NCBI RefSeq assembly: GCF_000230995.2
Contig: NC_019973.1
Coordinates: 4,850,001-4,914,000, forward strand
Origin: Mesorhizobium australicum WSM2073
Lineage (GTDB): Bacteria; Pseudomonadota; Alphaproteobacteria; Rhizobiales; Rhizobiaceae
DNA length: 64,000 nt
Direction: 5' to 3'
A program made the position numbers and the translations under genes. The number at the start of each line of letters is the position of its first letter. The first letter of the stretch is position 1. This document shows, piece after piece, positions 9,320 through 17,862 of the stretch. The notes beneath the pieces were generated by a model. That model did no database searches and was not told where the DNA came from. It worked only from the letters and a program-made list of their open reading frames with translations.

Positions 9320-9538
9320 ATGGCTACGACCGCAGCATTGGTCTGGTATCTGGTAATCGCCGGCCCGCAGGGCGGCATGGTCGTGCTGCCCAGCACCTTC
9401 GACAAGCGCGAACAGTGCACCGCCGCCATCACCGAGTATCAGAAGCAGCCGACACCCGCCGGCTGGTCCGTGCAGTGCGTGCCGAGCGCCTCGCCCTTCA
9501 CCGACGAAGGCGACGCCGAAGAGCCGGCAGCTCAGTAA
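9320..9538 (+). CDS. Small hypothetical protein (72 aa)
   Basis: A 72-residue protein with an N-terminal hydrophobic stretch (TAALVWYLVIAGPQGGMVVL) that could be a signal peptide or membrane anchor, two cysteines (EQCTA, VQCVP) and an acidic C-terminus. AAGGAAAACTCC precedes the ATG and supplies a plausible ribosome site. A GC-rich hairpin closes the transcript. I do not recognise the family; it looks like a conserved small exported protein. Confidence 0.6.
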   Translation: MATTAALVWYLVIAGPQGGMVVLPSTFDKREQCTAAITEYQKQPTPAGWSVQCVPSASPFTDEGDAEEPAAQ

Positions 9539-9547
9539 GCATCAGAT

Positions 9548-9585
9548 ATCACAAGGCCCGCGACCGCTGCCGCGGTCCTTGTGAT
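9548..9585. terminator. Bidirectional hairpin between convergent genes
   Basis: Arms atcacaagg (9548-9556) and ccttgtgat (9577-9585) enclose a second inner GC stem (ccgcg/cgcgg). It sits between the stop codons of two convergent genes and probably acts as a two-way terminator, although no clear T-run follows on either strand. Confidence 0.5.
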
Positions 9586-9588
9586 TCA

Positions 9589-10092
9589 TCACCGCGCGCT
9601 CACCGTCAGTTCCGGCTTCTGGTTGATGGTCTGGAACACCACGCAATAGCGCTCGGTCAGCTTCAGCAGCGAATCAATGCGCTCCGGAGGCTCCGCCGTG
9701 TCGAGATTGAAATTGAGCCGAATGGCGCGAAAGCCGACCGGCGCATCCTTGGCGACACCAAGCGTGCCGCGAAAATCAAGGTCGCCTTCGGCTTCAACGG
9801 TAGCGGCGCCGAGCTTGAATTCGAGCGCCGTCGCGACCGCCTTCAGCGTCACCCCGGCGCACGCCACCAGCGCCTCGAGCAGCATGTCGCCGGAGCACAG
9901 TTCGAGCCCCGAGCCGCCTGTTGCCGGATGAAGGCCGGCGATTGCCAACGCCCTGCCCGTCTCCACCTTGCAGGCCACCGACTGTTCGTCGATCGAGCCC
10001 TTTGCCCTTAGCGTGATCAGTGCTTGCGTGGCGTCGTCGCGGTAGGCCTGCTTCAGCGGCGCCTGCATGGCCTTCAGCTCGGTTGCGTCCAT
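9589..10092 (-). CDS. OsmC family protein
   Basis: A 167-residue OsmC/Ohr-superfamily protein. These cytosolic thiol peroxidases reduce organic or inorganic hydroperoxides using two cysteines. Visible are GGSGLELCSGDMLLEALVACAG, which places the two reactive cysteines on either side of the central helix, and the RYCVVFQTI C-terminal segment. The ATG at 10,092 is chosen because CGGAGGAACG lies directly upstream; longer in-frame extensions lack a ribosome site. It is divergent from the S10 peptidase gene. Confidence 0.85.
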   Translation of the reverse strand: MDATELKAMQAPLKQAYRDDATQALITLRAKGSIDEQSVACKVETGRALAIAGLHPATGGSGLELCSGDMLLEALVACAGVTLKAVATALEFKLGAATVEAEGDLDFRGTLGVAKDAPVGFRAIRLNFNLDTAEPPERIDSLLKLTERYCVVFQTINQKPELTVSAR

Positions 10093-10287
10093 TTTCGTTC
10101 CTCCGACAGGCTTTCTGCCTTGATAGCATGGTCCTGCGAGACGTGTGAGGCAATCCAAACATGACGACCCAAGCTGTCAGGAACTGGTTTCGGCGGAAAC
10201 AACAGCAGTGGGCGCGCCATCGTCTGATCCCTTTGACTTCATCCGCCTCGGCCATAGCTATGCGGGAGTCTTTTCCGCGGAGGTCTC

Positions 10288-11805
10288 ATGCGTTCCAAGC
10301 TGAAACTCGTCTCCCTTGTCCTCTTCATGCTTGCCGGTTTCGCGCAGCCTCTCCTGGCCGAAACGGCGGAGCGGCCGGCACCCGCGGGCGGCGTGCTTTC
10401 ACTGCTGCCGTCACCTGAGATCACCGACCATTCGATCACCATTGGCGGACGCAGCCTGCGGTATCAGGCAAAGGCCGGCACGCTTCCGCTGCTCTCCGGC
10501 AAGGGCGAGATCACGGCGGAGATCTTCTATGTTGCCTATACGCTGAAGCCGCGGGAGAGCGTGGCGACGGAAGCACTGCGGCCAATCACCTTCGTGTTCA
10601 ACGGCGGCCCGGGCGCCGCTTCAGCCTATCTGCATCTCGGCGCGCTCGGACCGCGCGTCGTGGCGACCGGAGCCGGCGGGGAATTCCTCCCCTCGCCGCA
10701 AAAGCTCATCGACAATCCCGACAGTTGGCTCGACATGACCGACCTCGTCTTCGTCGACCCGGTGGGAACCGGCTACAGCCGCGAGGCGCCCGGCCAGGAT
10801 ACGCACGACTTCTGGGGCGTCAGCCAGGATGCCAGTTCGATCGGCGCCTTCATTAGGCTCTATCTCGCCCAAAACAGCCGCATGGGATCTCCGCTGTTCC
10901 TCGCCGGTGAGAGCTATGGCGGGTTCCGCGCGGCACTGCTTGCCAGGACGCTGCAGGAAGATATCGGCATCAGCCCGAGCGGCATCGTGCTGATCTCGCC
11001 GGCGCTGGAATTCACCCTGGTGCAGCCCGACGAATTCGAGCCGCTGCATTGGGCTCTCGAACTACCCTCCCTCGCCGCGGTTCGCCTGCGCAGTGAAGGT
11101 GTCAGCGGCGACACTTTGCGGAAAAAGCTCGCCGAGGTCGAGCATTATGCACTTGGCGAGTACCTCAGTGCGCTCACCAGTGGGCTGGAGCAAGGCGGAC
11201 GGCTGGCGGGTGATCGCGTGGCCGAGATCACCGGCCTGCCTCTCGACCTCGTTCACCGCAACTTCGCCCGCGTCCCGACCTCGCTCTTCGCAAGGGAGTT
11301 TGGCCGTGCCGCGGGCAAGGTGCTCAGCCCCTATGACGGCATGATCGCGACGGCGGACATCGCTCCCCAGAGTGCCCGTATCGCTGGCCCCGATCCGGTG
11401 CTGGACCGTAGTGTGCCGGCGCTGACCTCGGCCTTTGTCGCTTACGCGCGCGACGAGCTGAACTTTCGCACCGATGTCAGCTACCGCTTGCTGAACGGCG
11501 ATATCAGCCACAACTGGAACTACGGGACGAGCGCCTCGCGCCAGGGCTATGCCGGTGTGATGGATGATCTGCAACGGGCGCGGTCCTTGAATCCCGCGCT
11601 GGGCGTCGTCATCGTCAATGGCTACACCGATCTCGTCACTCCCTATCTGGCGTCGCGTTATCTGGTCAGCCAGATCCCGTCGCTCGCCGGCGCCAGGCCG
11701 ATCCGCCTCGACGTCGTTGAAGGTGGGCACATGATGTATCTCGAACCGGACGGACGGCGCGCGCTGAAGCAGGCCGCTTCGGAGCTTTACCAGGCAACCC
11801 AGTAG
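10288..11805 (+). CDS. Periplasmic S10-family serine carboxypeptidase-like peptidase
   Basis: A 505-residue exported hydrolase of peptidase family S10. The signal peptide ends about residue 24 (PLLAE). The oxyanion segment FVFNGGPGAAS, the nucleophile elbow GESYGGFR (Ser209), the Asp in VNGYTDLVTPY and the His in EGGHMMYL give a complete catalytic triad. Bacterial members are probably periplasmic carboxypeptidases; the substrate is unknown. The gene stands alone between a divergent OsmC gene and the agmatine deiminase gene. Confidence 0.88.
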   Translation: MRSKLKLVSLVLFMLAGFAQPLLAETAERPAPAGGVLSLLPSPEITDHSITIGGRSLRYQAKAGTLPLLSGKGEITAEIFYVAYTLKPRESVATEALRPITFVFNGGPGAASAYLHLGALGPRVVATGAGGEFLPSPQKLIDNPDSWLDMTDLVFVDPVGTGYSREAPGQDTHDFWGVSQDASSIGAFIRLYLAQNSRMGSPLFLAGESYGGFRAALLARTLQEDIGISPSGIVLISPALEFTLVQPDEFEPLHWALELPSLAAVRLRSEGVSGDTLRKKLAEVEHYALGEYLSALTSGLEQGGRLAGDRVAEITGLPLDLVHRNFARVPTSLFAREFGRAAGKVLSPYDGMIATADIAPQSARIAGPDPVLDRSVPALTSAFVAYARDELNFRTDVSYRLLNGDISHNWNYGTSASRQGYAGVMDDLQRARSLNPALGVVIVNGYTDLVTPYLASRYLVSQIPSLAGARPIRLDVVEGGHMMYLEPDGRRALKQAASELYQATQ

Positions 11806-11967
11806 CCAACGGGACATCGAGTCTCCGGGCAACCAAGGCCCGGCGCCGATGCAGGACCGGTGGCCGGTGCAGTGATCAAGCTGTCCCAAATGGGACATTG
11901 ACGGACAAGGTCCCAAAACCGTCTGATCGGGCGAGGTTTCGTCATTCCATTTCCCGGTGGTCCCACA

Positions 11968-13074
11968 ATGTCACATACGCTCTCGACCACACCGAGGCAG
12001 GATGGGTTTCGCGCCCCTGGCGAATTCGAGCCCAAATCGGGCTGTTGGCTGATCTGGCCAGAACGGCCGGACACCTGGCGGCTGGGCGCCAAGCCCGCGC
12101 AGAGGCTGTTCGCCAATGTCGCTGCGGCGATCGCACAAAGCGAGCCGATGACGGTGGCGGCGTCCAGCCGCCAGTGGCAGAACGCAAGAGCGCGATTGCC
12201 CAGCCATGTGCGCGTCGTGGAAATGTCGACCAATGATTCCTGGCTCCGCGACAGTGGCCCCAATTTCGTCGTCAATGATCGAGGCGAAGTGCGCGGCGTC
12301 GATTGGATCTTCAACGCTTATGGCGGTTTCGACGGCGGCCTCTACTCGCCTTGGGATCTCGACGACCTCGTGGCGCAAAAGGTCCTCGATATCGAGAGGA
12401 TGGACCGTTATCGCGCACCGCTGATCGCCGAGGGCGGCGGACTGCAATGCGACGGCCAAGGCACGCTCATCACGACCGAGCAGTGCCTGCTCAATCGCAA
12501 CCGTAATGCCCATCTCGGAAAGGCGAAGGTGGAACAACAGCTTGGCGACTATCTCGGCGTCGACAAAATCATCTGGCTGCCGCGCGGTTTTGCTTTCGAC
12601 GAGACGGATGGCCATGTCGACGACCTCTGCTGCTTCGTTCGTCCGGGCGTTGTGGCGCTGAGCTGGACCGACGAGCGGGACGATCCGCAATATGAGATCG
12701 TACGCGAAGCCGAAGAGGTGCTGCGCTCGGCCCGCGACGCGCGTGGCCGTCGCCTGGAGGTTCATCGGCTGCACCATCCCCTGCCGATCGAGATGACGAT
12801 GGAAGAAAGCGAGAGCGTGGACCGGGTCGATTCGACCTGGGCACGGCCGACCGGCAACCGGATCGCGGCGAGTTACATCAACTATTATCCGGGCAACAGC
12901 GTCGTGGTCGTGCCGGAATTCGGCTGCAATCTCGACGGGAAGGCAAAGCAACAGCTGGCCACGCTGTTTCCCGATCACAAGCTCGTCGGCATCGAGAACT
13001 CCCGCGAAATTCTGCTCGGAGGCGGCAATGTCGCCTGTATCACGTTACCCGTTTATGCGCCCCACCGGCGTTGA
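11968..13074 (+). CDS. aguA: Agmatine deiminase family protein
   Basis: A 368-residue guanidine-modifying (pentein) enzyme predicted to hydrolyse agmatine to N-carbamoylputrescine and ammonia. Matching motifs are MSTNDSWLRDSGPNFVV, NAYGGFDGG, AEGGGLQCDGQGTL, the DETDGHVDDLC catalytic His/Asp segment, and the C-terminal nucleophile in GGGNVACIT. The last motif usually reads GGGNIHCIT, so the residue before the catalytic Cys differs. A polyamine-binding protein gene follows 69 bases downstream, supporting agmatine or putrescine use. No strong ribosome site is visible at this ATG. Confidence 0.88.
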   Translation: MSHTLSTTPRQDGFRAPGEFEPKSGCWLIWPERPDTWRLGAKPAQRLFANVAAAIAQSEPMTVAASSRQWQNARARLPSHVRVVEMSTNDSWLRDSGPNFVVNDRGEVRGVDWIFNAYGGFDGGLYSPWDLDDLVAQKVLDIERMDRYRAPLIAEGGGLQCDGQGTLITTEQCLLNRNRNAHLGKAKVEQQLGDYLGVDKIIWLPRGFAFDETDGHVDDLCCFVRPGVVALSWTDERDDPQYEIVREAEEVLRSARDARGRRLEVHRLHHPLPIEMTMEESESVDRVDSTWARPTGNRIAASYINYYPGNSVVVVPEFGCNLDGKAKQQLATLFPDHKLVGIENSREILLGGGNVACITLPVYAPHRR

Positions 13075-13143
13075 GCGGCAAGCGTGCCGAAGTGAAATCA
13101 GAACGGTGCGCCGCGTCGGCCCGCCAGGCAAAAGGAGATACCC

Positions 13144-14247
13144 ATGCGCGCTCTGCTCTTCCCAATCCTGACCGCCGCGCTTGCCTGCGGCATCAGTTTC
13201 GGCGTCGCCCGGGCGGACGATGAGAAGGTGGTCAACGTCTACAACTGGTCCGACTACATCGCCCCGGACACGGCTGAGAAATTCGAGAAGGAGACGGGCA
13301 TCAAGGTCCGCTACGATGTCTATGACGGCAACGAGGTCCTTGAGACGAAACTGCTCACCGGCGGCTCGGGATATGACGTGGTCTATCCCTCGGCCTTTCC
13401 GTTCCTGAAGAACCAGTTGAAGGCAGGCGCTTTCCTGCGGCTCGACAGATCGAAGCTTTCAAACCACTCGAAAATCGATCCGCAAGCCTTGTCGCTGATC
13501 GCGGGCGCGGATCCGCAGAACCTGTACGCCGTGCCTTACATGGCCGTCACAGACGGGATCGGCTACAATGTCGCTGCCGTCAAGCAACGGATGCCGGATG
13601 CGCCGACAGGTTCCTTCGCCATGGTCTTCGACGCCGACGTCGTCAAGAAATTCTCCGATTGCGGCGTCGCCATGATCGATGCTCCGGCGGAGATCATTCC
13701 TATGGCTATGAACTATCTCCACATCGATCCCAGGTCGACCAATCCGGACGACCTCGCCAAGGTCGAAGAGCTGATGGGCAAGGTGCGGCCCTATATCCGT
13801 TACTTCCACTCGTCGAAATACATCAACGACCTGGCGAATGGCGACATCTGTGTCGTGCTGGGCTGGTCGGGCGACATATTGCAGGCCAAGACCCGTGCGG
13901 CGGAATCCGCGAAGAAGCTGGAGATTGCATATTCCATTCCAAGGGAAGGCACGCTGATAAACTTCGATACGATGGCCGTGCCGAAGGATGCGCCGCATCC
14001 GGAGAATGCCCAGGCCTGGATCGATTTCAACTTGCGGCCCGATATCGCAGCGGCCAATTCCAGTTATGTTTCCTATGCCAATGCGATCCCGGAATCCCTG
14101 CCGCTGATGGATCAGGCCGTCGCAAAGGATCCCGGCGTTTTCCCATCCGACGATGTAAAGGCCAAGCTGTTCGTGGTCGAAAACAACGACGCAAAGCTGC
14201 TGCGACTGCAAAACCGCATGTGGACACGCGTCGTGACGGGACAGTGA
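13144..14247 (+). CDS. Polyamine ABC transporter substrate-binding protein (PotF-like)
   Basis: A 367-residue periplasmic binding protein of the spermidine/putrescine class. The signal peptide is about 24 residues (GVARA/DDEKV). Family features are VNVYNWSDYIAPDT, VRYDVYDGNE, GYDVVYPSAFPF, PYMAVTDGIGYN and VLGWSGDI. No permease or ATPase genes accompany it, so it is an orphan receptor here. AAAGGAGA precedes the ATG. Its position directly after agmatine deiminase suggests delivery of agmatine or putrescine to a transporter encoded elsewhere. Confidence 0.92.
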   Translation: MRALLFPILTAALACGISFGVARADDEKVVNVYNWSDYIAPDTAEKFEKETGIKVRYDVYDGNEVLETKLLTGGSGYDVVYPSAFPFLKNQLKAGAFLRLDRSKLSNHSKIDPQALSLIAGADPQNLYAVPYMAVTDGIGYNVAAVKQRMPDAPTGSFAMVFDADVVKKFSDCGVAMIDAPAEIIPMAMNYLHIDPRSTNPDDLAKVEELMGKVRPYIRYFHSSKYINDLANGDICVVLGWSGDILQAKTRAAESAKKLEIAYSIPREGTLINFDTMAVPKDAPHPENAQAWIDFNLRPDIAAANSSYVSYANAIPESLPLMDQAVAKDPGVFPSDDVKAKLFVVENNDAKLLRLQNRMWTRVVTGQ

Positions 14248-14260
14248 AGCTGGCGAACCA

Positions 14261-15016
14261 TCAGTTGGGCGAGGCCTTCCAGCCTATGGCCAACAACTCG
14301 ATCTGGGAGTGCACACCGAGCTTGCGGTAGACCTGCTTGATGTGGTTGCGCACGGTGCCGGGTGAAATTGACAGGTTTCGCGAAATCGTCTTGGCGCTGC
14401 CACCCTCGACCAGGAGCCGCGCGATCTGCCTTTCCCGGGCGCTGAGTTGCGACCCCGCGGCTTCGATTGCGGAACCCTTGTCGCGAAGACGGCACAAATG
14501 AAGCAGCCTTTGCAGAATGAGCTTTGTCGCGCTGCTCGCCGCGCCGGCCACAGCCAGATCACGCTCGCCAAAACGCGGTGCGCCTTCCCGGCGAAGAAAG
14601 GTTACATAGCCGGCGGTCAGTCCGTCGAGGTTGAACACGCCGGTTATTTCATCGAAGCTGCCGGAGGGCCCGTAGAATTCGCGGTAATACGGCGTGCGCT
14701 GGAAATCGCCTTGGCTGAGAGCCGACAACGGCAGCAGGAAATCCTGTCTGGTGCTGGCGAACCTCTGGAAGAACGGATCCTGGCGATAGACGCGCGCATC
14801 ATAGTCGCGGTTCCAGCGATCGGGTCCGGCATCGTCGATGGTCAGGGATGTTATGTCGCGACGATAGAAGCCAACATAGACACGATCCGAGCCAAGCAGC
14901 ACCCTTGCCGCCGCGCTGAAGCGGGCCGACAAGTCTTCGGGCGTTGCCGCCAAGGCCGCGGCGGCCACGCCACCACTCCAGCGTTCAAGCCGGTCGAGAG
15001 AAAAAATCGACTGCAT
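14261..15016 (-). CDS. LuxR-type helix-turn-helix regulator
   Basis: A 251-residue transcription factor. The C-terminal LuxR/GerE DNA-binding domain runs from SQLSARERQIARLL through SISPGTVRNHIKQVYRKLG. The N-terminal ~180 residues are not the acyl-homoserine-lactone domain and look GAF/PAS-like. The ATG at 15,016 is preferred; the longer frame opens only at a TTG. It is convergent with the polyamine-binding protein gene, ending 13 bases away. Regulation of the agmatine/polyamine pair is possible but unproven. Confidence 0.82.
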   Translation of the reverse strand: MQSIFSLDRLERWSGGVAAAALAATPEDLSARFSAAARVLLGSDRVYVGFYRRDITSLTIDDAGPDRWNRDYDARVYRQDPFFQRFASTRQDFLLPLSALSQGDFQRTPYYREFYGPSGSFDEITGVFNLDGLTAGYVTFLRREGAPRFGERDLAVAGAASSATKLILQRLLHLCRLRDKGSAIEAAGSQLSARERQIARLLVEGGSAKTISRNLSISPGTVRNHIKQVYRKLGVHSQIELLAIGWKASPN

Positions 15017-15036
15017 CCGCGCCCAGACTAAAGCAA

Positions 15037-15062
15037 GCCCCGCCAACTTCAAGCTGGCGGGG
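15037..15062 (-). terminator. GC-rich hairpin between GST and LuxR genes
   Basis: An eight-base perfect stem ccccgcca/tggcgggg with a nine-base loop lies between two minus-strand genes. It has no T-run, so it may be a Rho-aided terminator for the GST gene or a regulatory stem in the leader of the LuxR-type gene. Confidence 0.35.
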
Positions 15063-15134
15063 AACCGCGAGGGAGCCGGTAAGATCAGTCCCGCGGCCGC
15101 TTCCGCAGCTCATCGCCCCATCGACTGGTTGGAC

Positions 15135-15968
15135 TCACGCCTTGGCCTGCGACCTCACATGGGCAATGTAGCCGCGAACGTCGCTGGCCGGACCAGCATA
15201 GGCCTTGCCGAGCTTCTTCTCCATCGCAGCCATGTATTCCTTCGCCCATTTGGGCAGGGCGTAGTCGATGACGGCGAGGAATTCGAGCGTCGCCGCAAGA
15301 CGGATGTCGGCGATCGACGGGTTCTTGCCGCCGATGAACGGCTTGCCGTCGCGGAAGAAGGAGTGGAAGACCTCGAGAGGCTCGGCAATGGCGGCGACCG
15401 CGGCCTTCTGCGCCTCCGATTTCCTATCCGGGTGGGCGTCGCTGTGACCGACTTCGCCGGCATATTGCGGGAAGCCGAGCGCCGGATAAGTGGCGCGCGC
15501 GACATAGGGATAAAGCGTGCCGATCAGATAGAACATGGCGCTGTCTATCATCGCCCGCTTGGCTGGCGCCTTGGGGTAGAATTTCTCCAGCCCATGCTTG
15601 TTGGAAAGATATTGCATGATGGCGCAGCTCTCCCACAGCACGCCGCGCGGCAGGCCCTTGTCCTCGATCATCGGCGTCAGGTGGGCCGGATTACGCGCCA
15701 TGTATTCGGGCGAGCGCGTCTGCCCCCACGCATCGGTCTCCGCATGGTCGAGCCCGGCGGCGCGGGCAAAGACGCGAACGGTCATGTTGTTGACGCTCGG
15801 CTTCAGCATGCTGATGGTCAGCGCCGATTTCCTTGCCGGTTTCGCCTTGGCCTTGGCCGCCGTCTTGCCGGCGGCCTTTGGCGCCGTCTTGGTCGCAGCT
15901 TTTGCTGCCGCTTTTGCCGCTGGTTTGGCGGCCGGTTTCCCTGCGCTTTTCGCCACTGCTTTTGCCAC
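15135..15968 (-). CDS. Glutathione S-transferase-like protein with a histone-H1-like Lys/Ala tail
   Basis: A 277-residue protein. Residues 1-48 are an almost pure Lys/Ala/Pro repeat (units such as AKPAAKAAAKAA) resembling the tails of bacterial H1-like DNA-binding proteins. From about residue 50 a thioredoxin-fold plus helical GST domain follows: KPSVNNMTVRVFARAAGL, LWESCAIMQYLSNKHG and GGKNPSIADIRLAATLEF. The GTG start is supported by GGGAGGAAC immediately upstream. It lies 26 bases after a VOC-protein gene and is probably cotranscribed with it. A theta-class-like detoxification role is inferred; the tail is unusual for a GST. Confidence 0.82.
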   Translation of the reverse strand: MAKAVAKSAGKPAAKPAAKAAAKAATKTAPKAAGKTAAKAKAKPARKSALTISMLKPSVNNMTVRVFARAAGLDHAETDAWGQTRSPEYMARNPAHLTPMIEDKGLPRGVLWESCAIMQYLSNKHGLEKFYPKAPAKRAMIDSAMFYLIGTLYPYVARATYPALGFPQYAGEVGHSDAHPDRKSEAQKAAVAAIAEPLEVFHSFFRDGKPFIGGKNPSIADIRLAATLEFLAVIDYALPKWAKEYMAAMEKKLGKAYAGPASDVRGYIAHVRSQAKA

Positions 15969-15994
15969 GTGTTCCTCCCTTGCCTGTTCAGCCT

Positions 15995-16576
15995 TCAGTA
16001 TGGATTTTTGGGCGCCCGGTCCGCCGACAATGTCGCGCGCGCGCGTTCCACCAGCGCCTGGATCGCATCAGCCAGATGCACCTCGGCGATGTTGTAGTCG
16101 CCACGCGTGACGCGAAGCTTATGCGCCTCCATCAGCACATCGGCATGGGTGAAGCCTGCAGGCGGCTCGAAACGATAAGAGGCAAGCTCGATCAGAAGGC
16201 CGAGCGGATCCTCGAAATAGATTGAATCCATGAAGCCGCGATCCTTGACGCCACTGTGTTTGATGGCGCGCTCGTCGAGCCGGGCGACCGCCTGCAGGAA
16301 AGTGACGCGGGACACCGAAAAGGCGATGTGATGCACGCAGCCCGGGTCGGTCGGGGTGCGGCGCTGCACGGCCGTGCGGGTCTCGTCGGTGAAGATGGTG
16401 ATCAGCCGGCCGTCGCCCGGATCGAAATAAAGATGGCTTTCGCTCGGCTTGTCGAGGTTGGGCTGTTCGAAGATGAAAGGCATGCCCAGCACACCTTCCC
16501 AGAAATCGATCGAGGTCTGGCGACCGGCACCGACCAGCGTGATGTGATGGACGCCTTGCGACTGCAGTTTCTGCAT
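15995..16576 (-). CDS. VOC superfamily protein (glyoxalase/dioxygenase fold)
   Basis: A 193-residue vicinal-oxygen-chelate protein. The two beta-alpha-beta-beta-beta modules begin GVHHITLVGAGRQTSIDFW and CVHHIAFSVSRVTF, and the metal-ligand Glu is near DPLGLLIELASY. The C-terminal extension (HADVLMEAHKLRVTRGDY) is seen in ring-cleavage-dioxygenase-like members. GGAGAAGG precedes the ATG. It is the first gene of a two-gene unit with the GST gene, which suggests detoxification of an electrophile, but the substrate is unknown. Confidence 0.85.
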   Translation of the reverse strand: MQKLQSQGVHHITLVGAGRQTSIDFWEGVLGMPFIFEQPNLDKPSESHLYFDPGDGRLITIFTDETRTAVQRRTPTDPGCVHHIAFSVSRVTFLQAVARLDERAIKHSGVKDRGFMDSIYFEDPLGLLIELASYRFEPPAGFTHADVLMEAHKLRVTRGDYNIAEVHLADAIQALVERARATLSADRAPKNPY

Positions 16577-16914
16577 CGGCCTTCTCCCCGCAATATCCGC
16601 TCTGGCAGAGGCGGCCCGTCACGCCGCGCCCGCACATGCTACATCTGGCATGAGCTGAGCGCCAATTCGATGTCCGTCCCTCGGCGTTCTGCGCGCCTGC
16701 CTTCGTCTCCGGCTTTATAAGATGATGCTAAACCAATCGACCCTGCCGCGCCAGAAGCCGCATCCGGGACAAGCTTGCATTTCGCGCCATTGCCGCCTGC
16801 CCCAAAAGCAAGCGCGGTGCTGGAGCAGCGCCGTGCGGGATTTCGCCCGTATAGCTGGCAGGTGCGGAGCCGCCGGGGGCTGGGGCCGCCTTCACTCAAG
16901 CAGGCGCACGCCTT
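16577..16914. other. Non-coding spacer
   Basis: A 338-base divergent spacer between the VOC gene and the first EamA transporter gene. It must carry promoters for both, but I see no convincing reading frame, strong -35/-10 pair, long palindrome or repeat in it. Confidence 0.5.
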
Positions 16915-17802
16915 ATGGCCGATATCGCCATTCTCGATACACGCGAAAGGGTCTTCGCCGGAATCCTGCTGACGGGCGCCGCCTATTTGCTGTTTTCGAC
17001 GCAGGACGCCTCGATCAAACTGCTGGTCACCGGCATGACCGTCTGGCAGATCATGTTCTTCCGCAGCATCACCATTCTTGGCGCCTGCGCGGTGATCGGC
17101 GGGCGGCCGCTGTTCGCCGATACGGTGCGCTCGCCGATCGTGCGGCCGATGCTGGTGCGCAGCGCCTTCACGCTCGCCGCCTGGCTCTGTTACTACAATG
17201 CCGCCCGCAGCCTGCAACTCGCCGAACTGACCACCGTCTATTACGCGGCTCCGATCATCGTCACCGTGCTATCGGTGGTCCTGCTCGGCGAAAAGGTGCC
17301 TGTTGTGCGCTGGCTGGCGGTTCTGATCGGCTTTGCCGGCGTCTTTGTCGCCTGCGATCCCGCCCATCTTGGCCTGTCCGTGCCCGTGTTGCTGGTACTG
17401 GCGGCGGCTTGCCTTTGGGGCATCGCCATCGTGCTTCTGCGCAAGACGGCGCTTGCCGAGCGCTCGACGATCCAGCTCCTCCTCAACAATTTCTATTTCC
17501 TGGTTTTTTCAGCGGTGCCGGCGCTGTCGTGGTGGCATACGCCGGACCCGGCACAATTGCTGCTTCTTGCCAGCGTCGGTGCGCTCGGCGGCCTGGCGCA
17601 ATACCTTCTCTTCGAAGGCATGAAGCGCACGCGGGCATCGATCCTGGCGCCGCTCGAGTACACCTCGCTGTTGTGGGCGTTCGCGCTCGGCTTCGCGATC
17701 TGGGGCGACGTGCCGCGCCGCGAAGTGTTCCTGGGTGCCGCCCTTATCGTCGCCGCCGGCCTGCTGATCGTCGGCGGCGAACATTTCCGCAAGCGGCTTT
17801 GA
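16915..17802 (+). CDS. EamA-family (DMT) transporter, copy 1
   Basis: A 295-residue inner-membrane protein with ten predicted helices in two EamA repeats. Typical positions are AAYLLFSTQDASIKLL in helix 1, FFRSITILGACAVI in helix 2, and LAELTTVYYAAPIIVTVLS and LLGEKVPVVRWLAVLIGF across helices 4-5. The second repeat ends with GGEHFRKRL. Members of the drug/metabolite transporter superfamily export or import small metabolites; the substrate is not predictable. A second, distinct EamA gene follows 60 bases downstream on the same strand. Confidence 0.9.
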   Translation: MADIAILDTRERVFAGILLTGAAYLLFSTQDASIKLLVTGMTVWQIMFFRSITILGACAVIGGRPLFADTVRSPIVRPMLVRSAFTLAAWLCYYNAARSLQLAELTTVYYAAPIIVTVLSVVLLGEKVPVVRWLAVLIGFAGVFVACDPAHLGLSVPVLLVLAAACLWGIAIVLLRKTALAERSTIQLLLNNFYFLVFSAVPALSWWHTPDPAQLLLLASVGALGGLAQYLLFEGMKRTRASILAPLEYTSLLWAFALGFAIWGDVPRREVFLGAALIVAAGLLIVGGEHFRKRL

Positions 17803-17862
17803 CTTGGATGGTCACTACTCCCGACGCGACGATGTCAGGACGAGGCAAGGTAGGCTGCCGGC

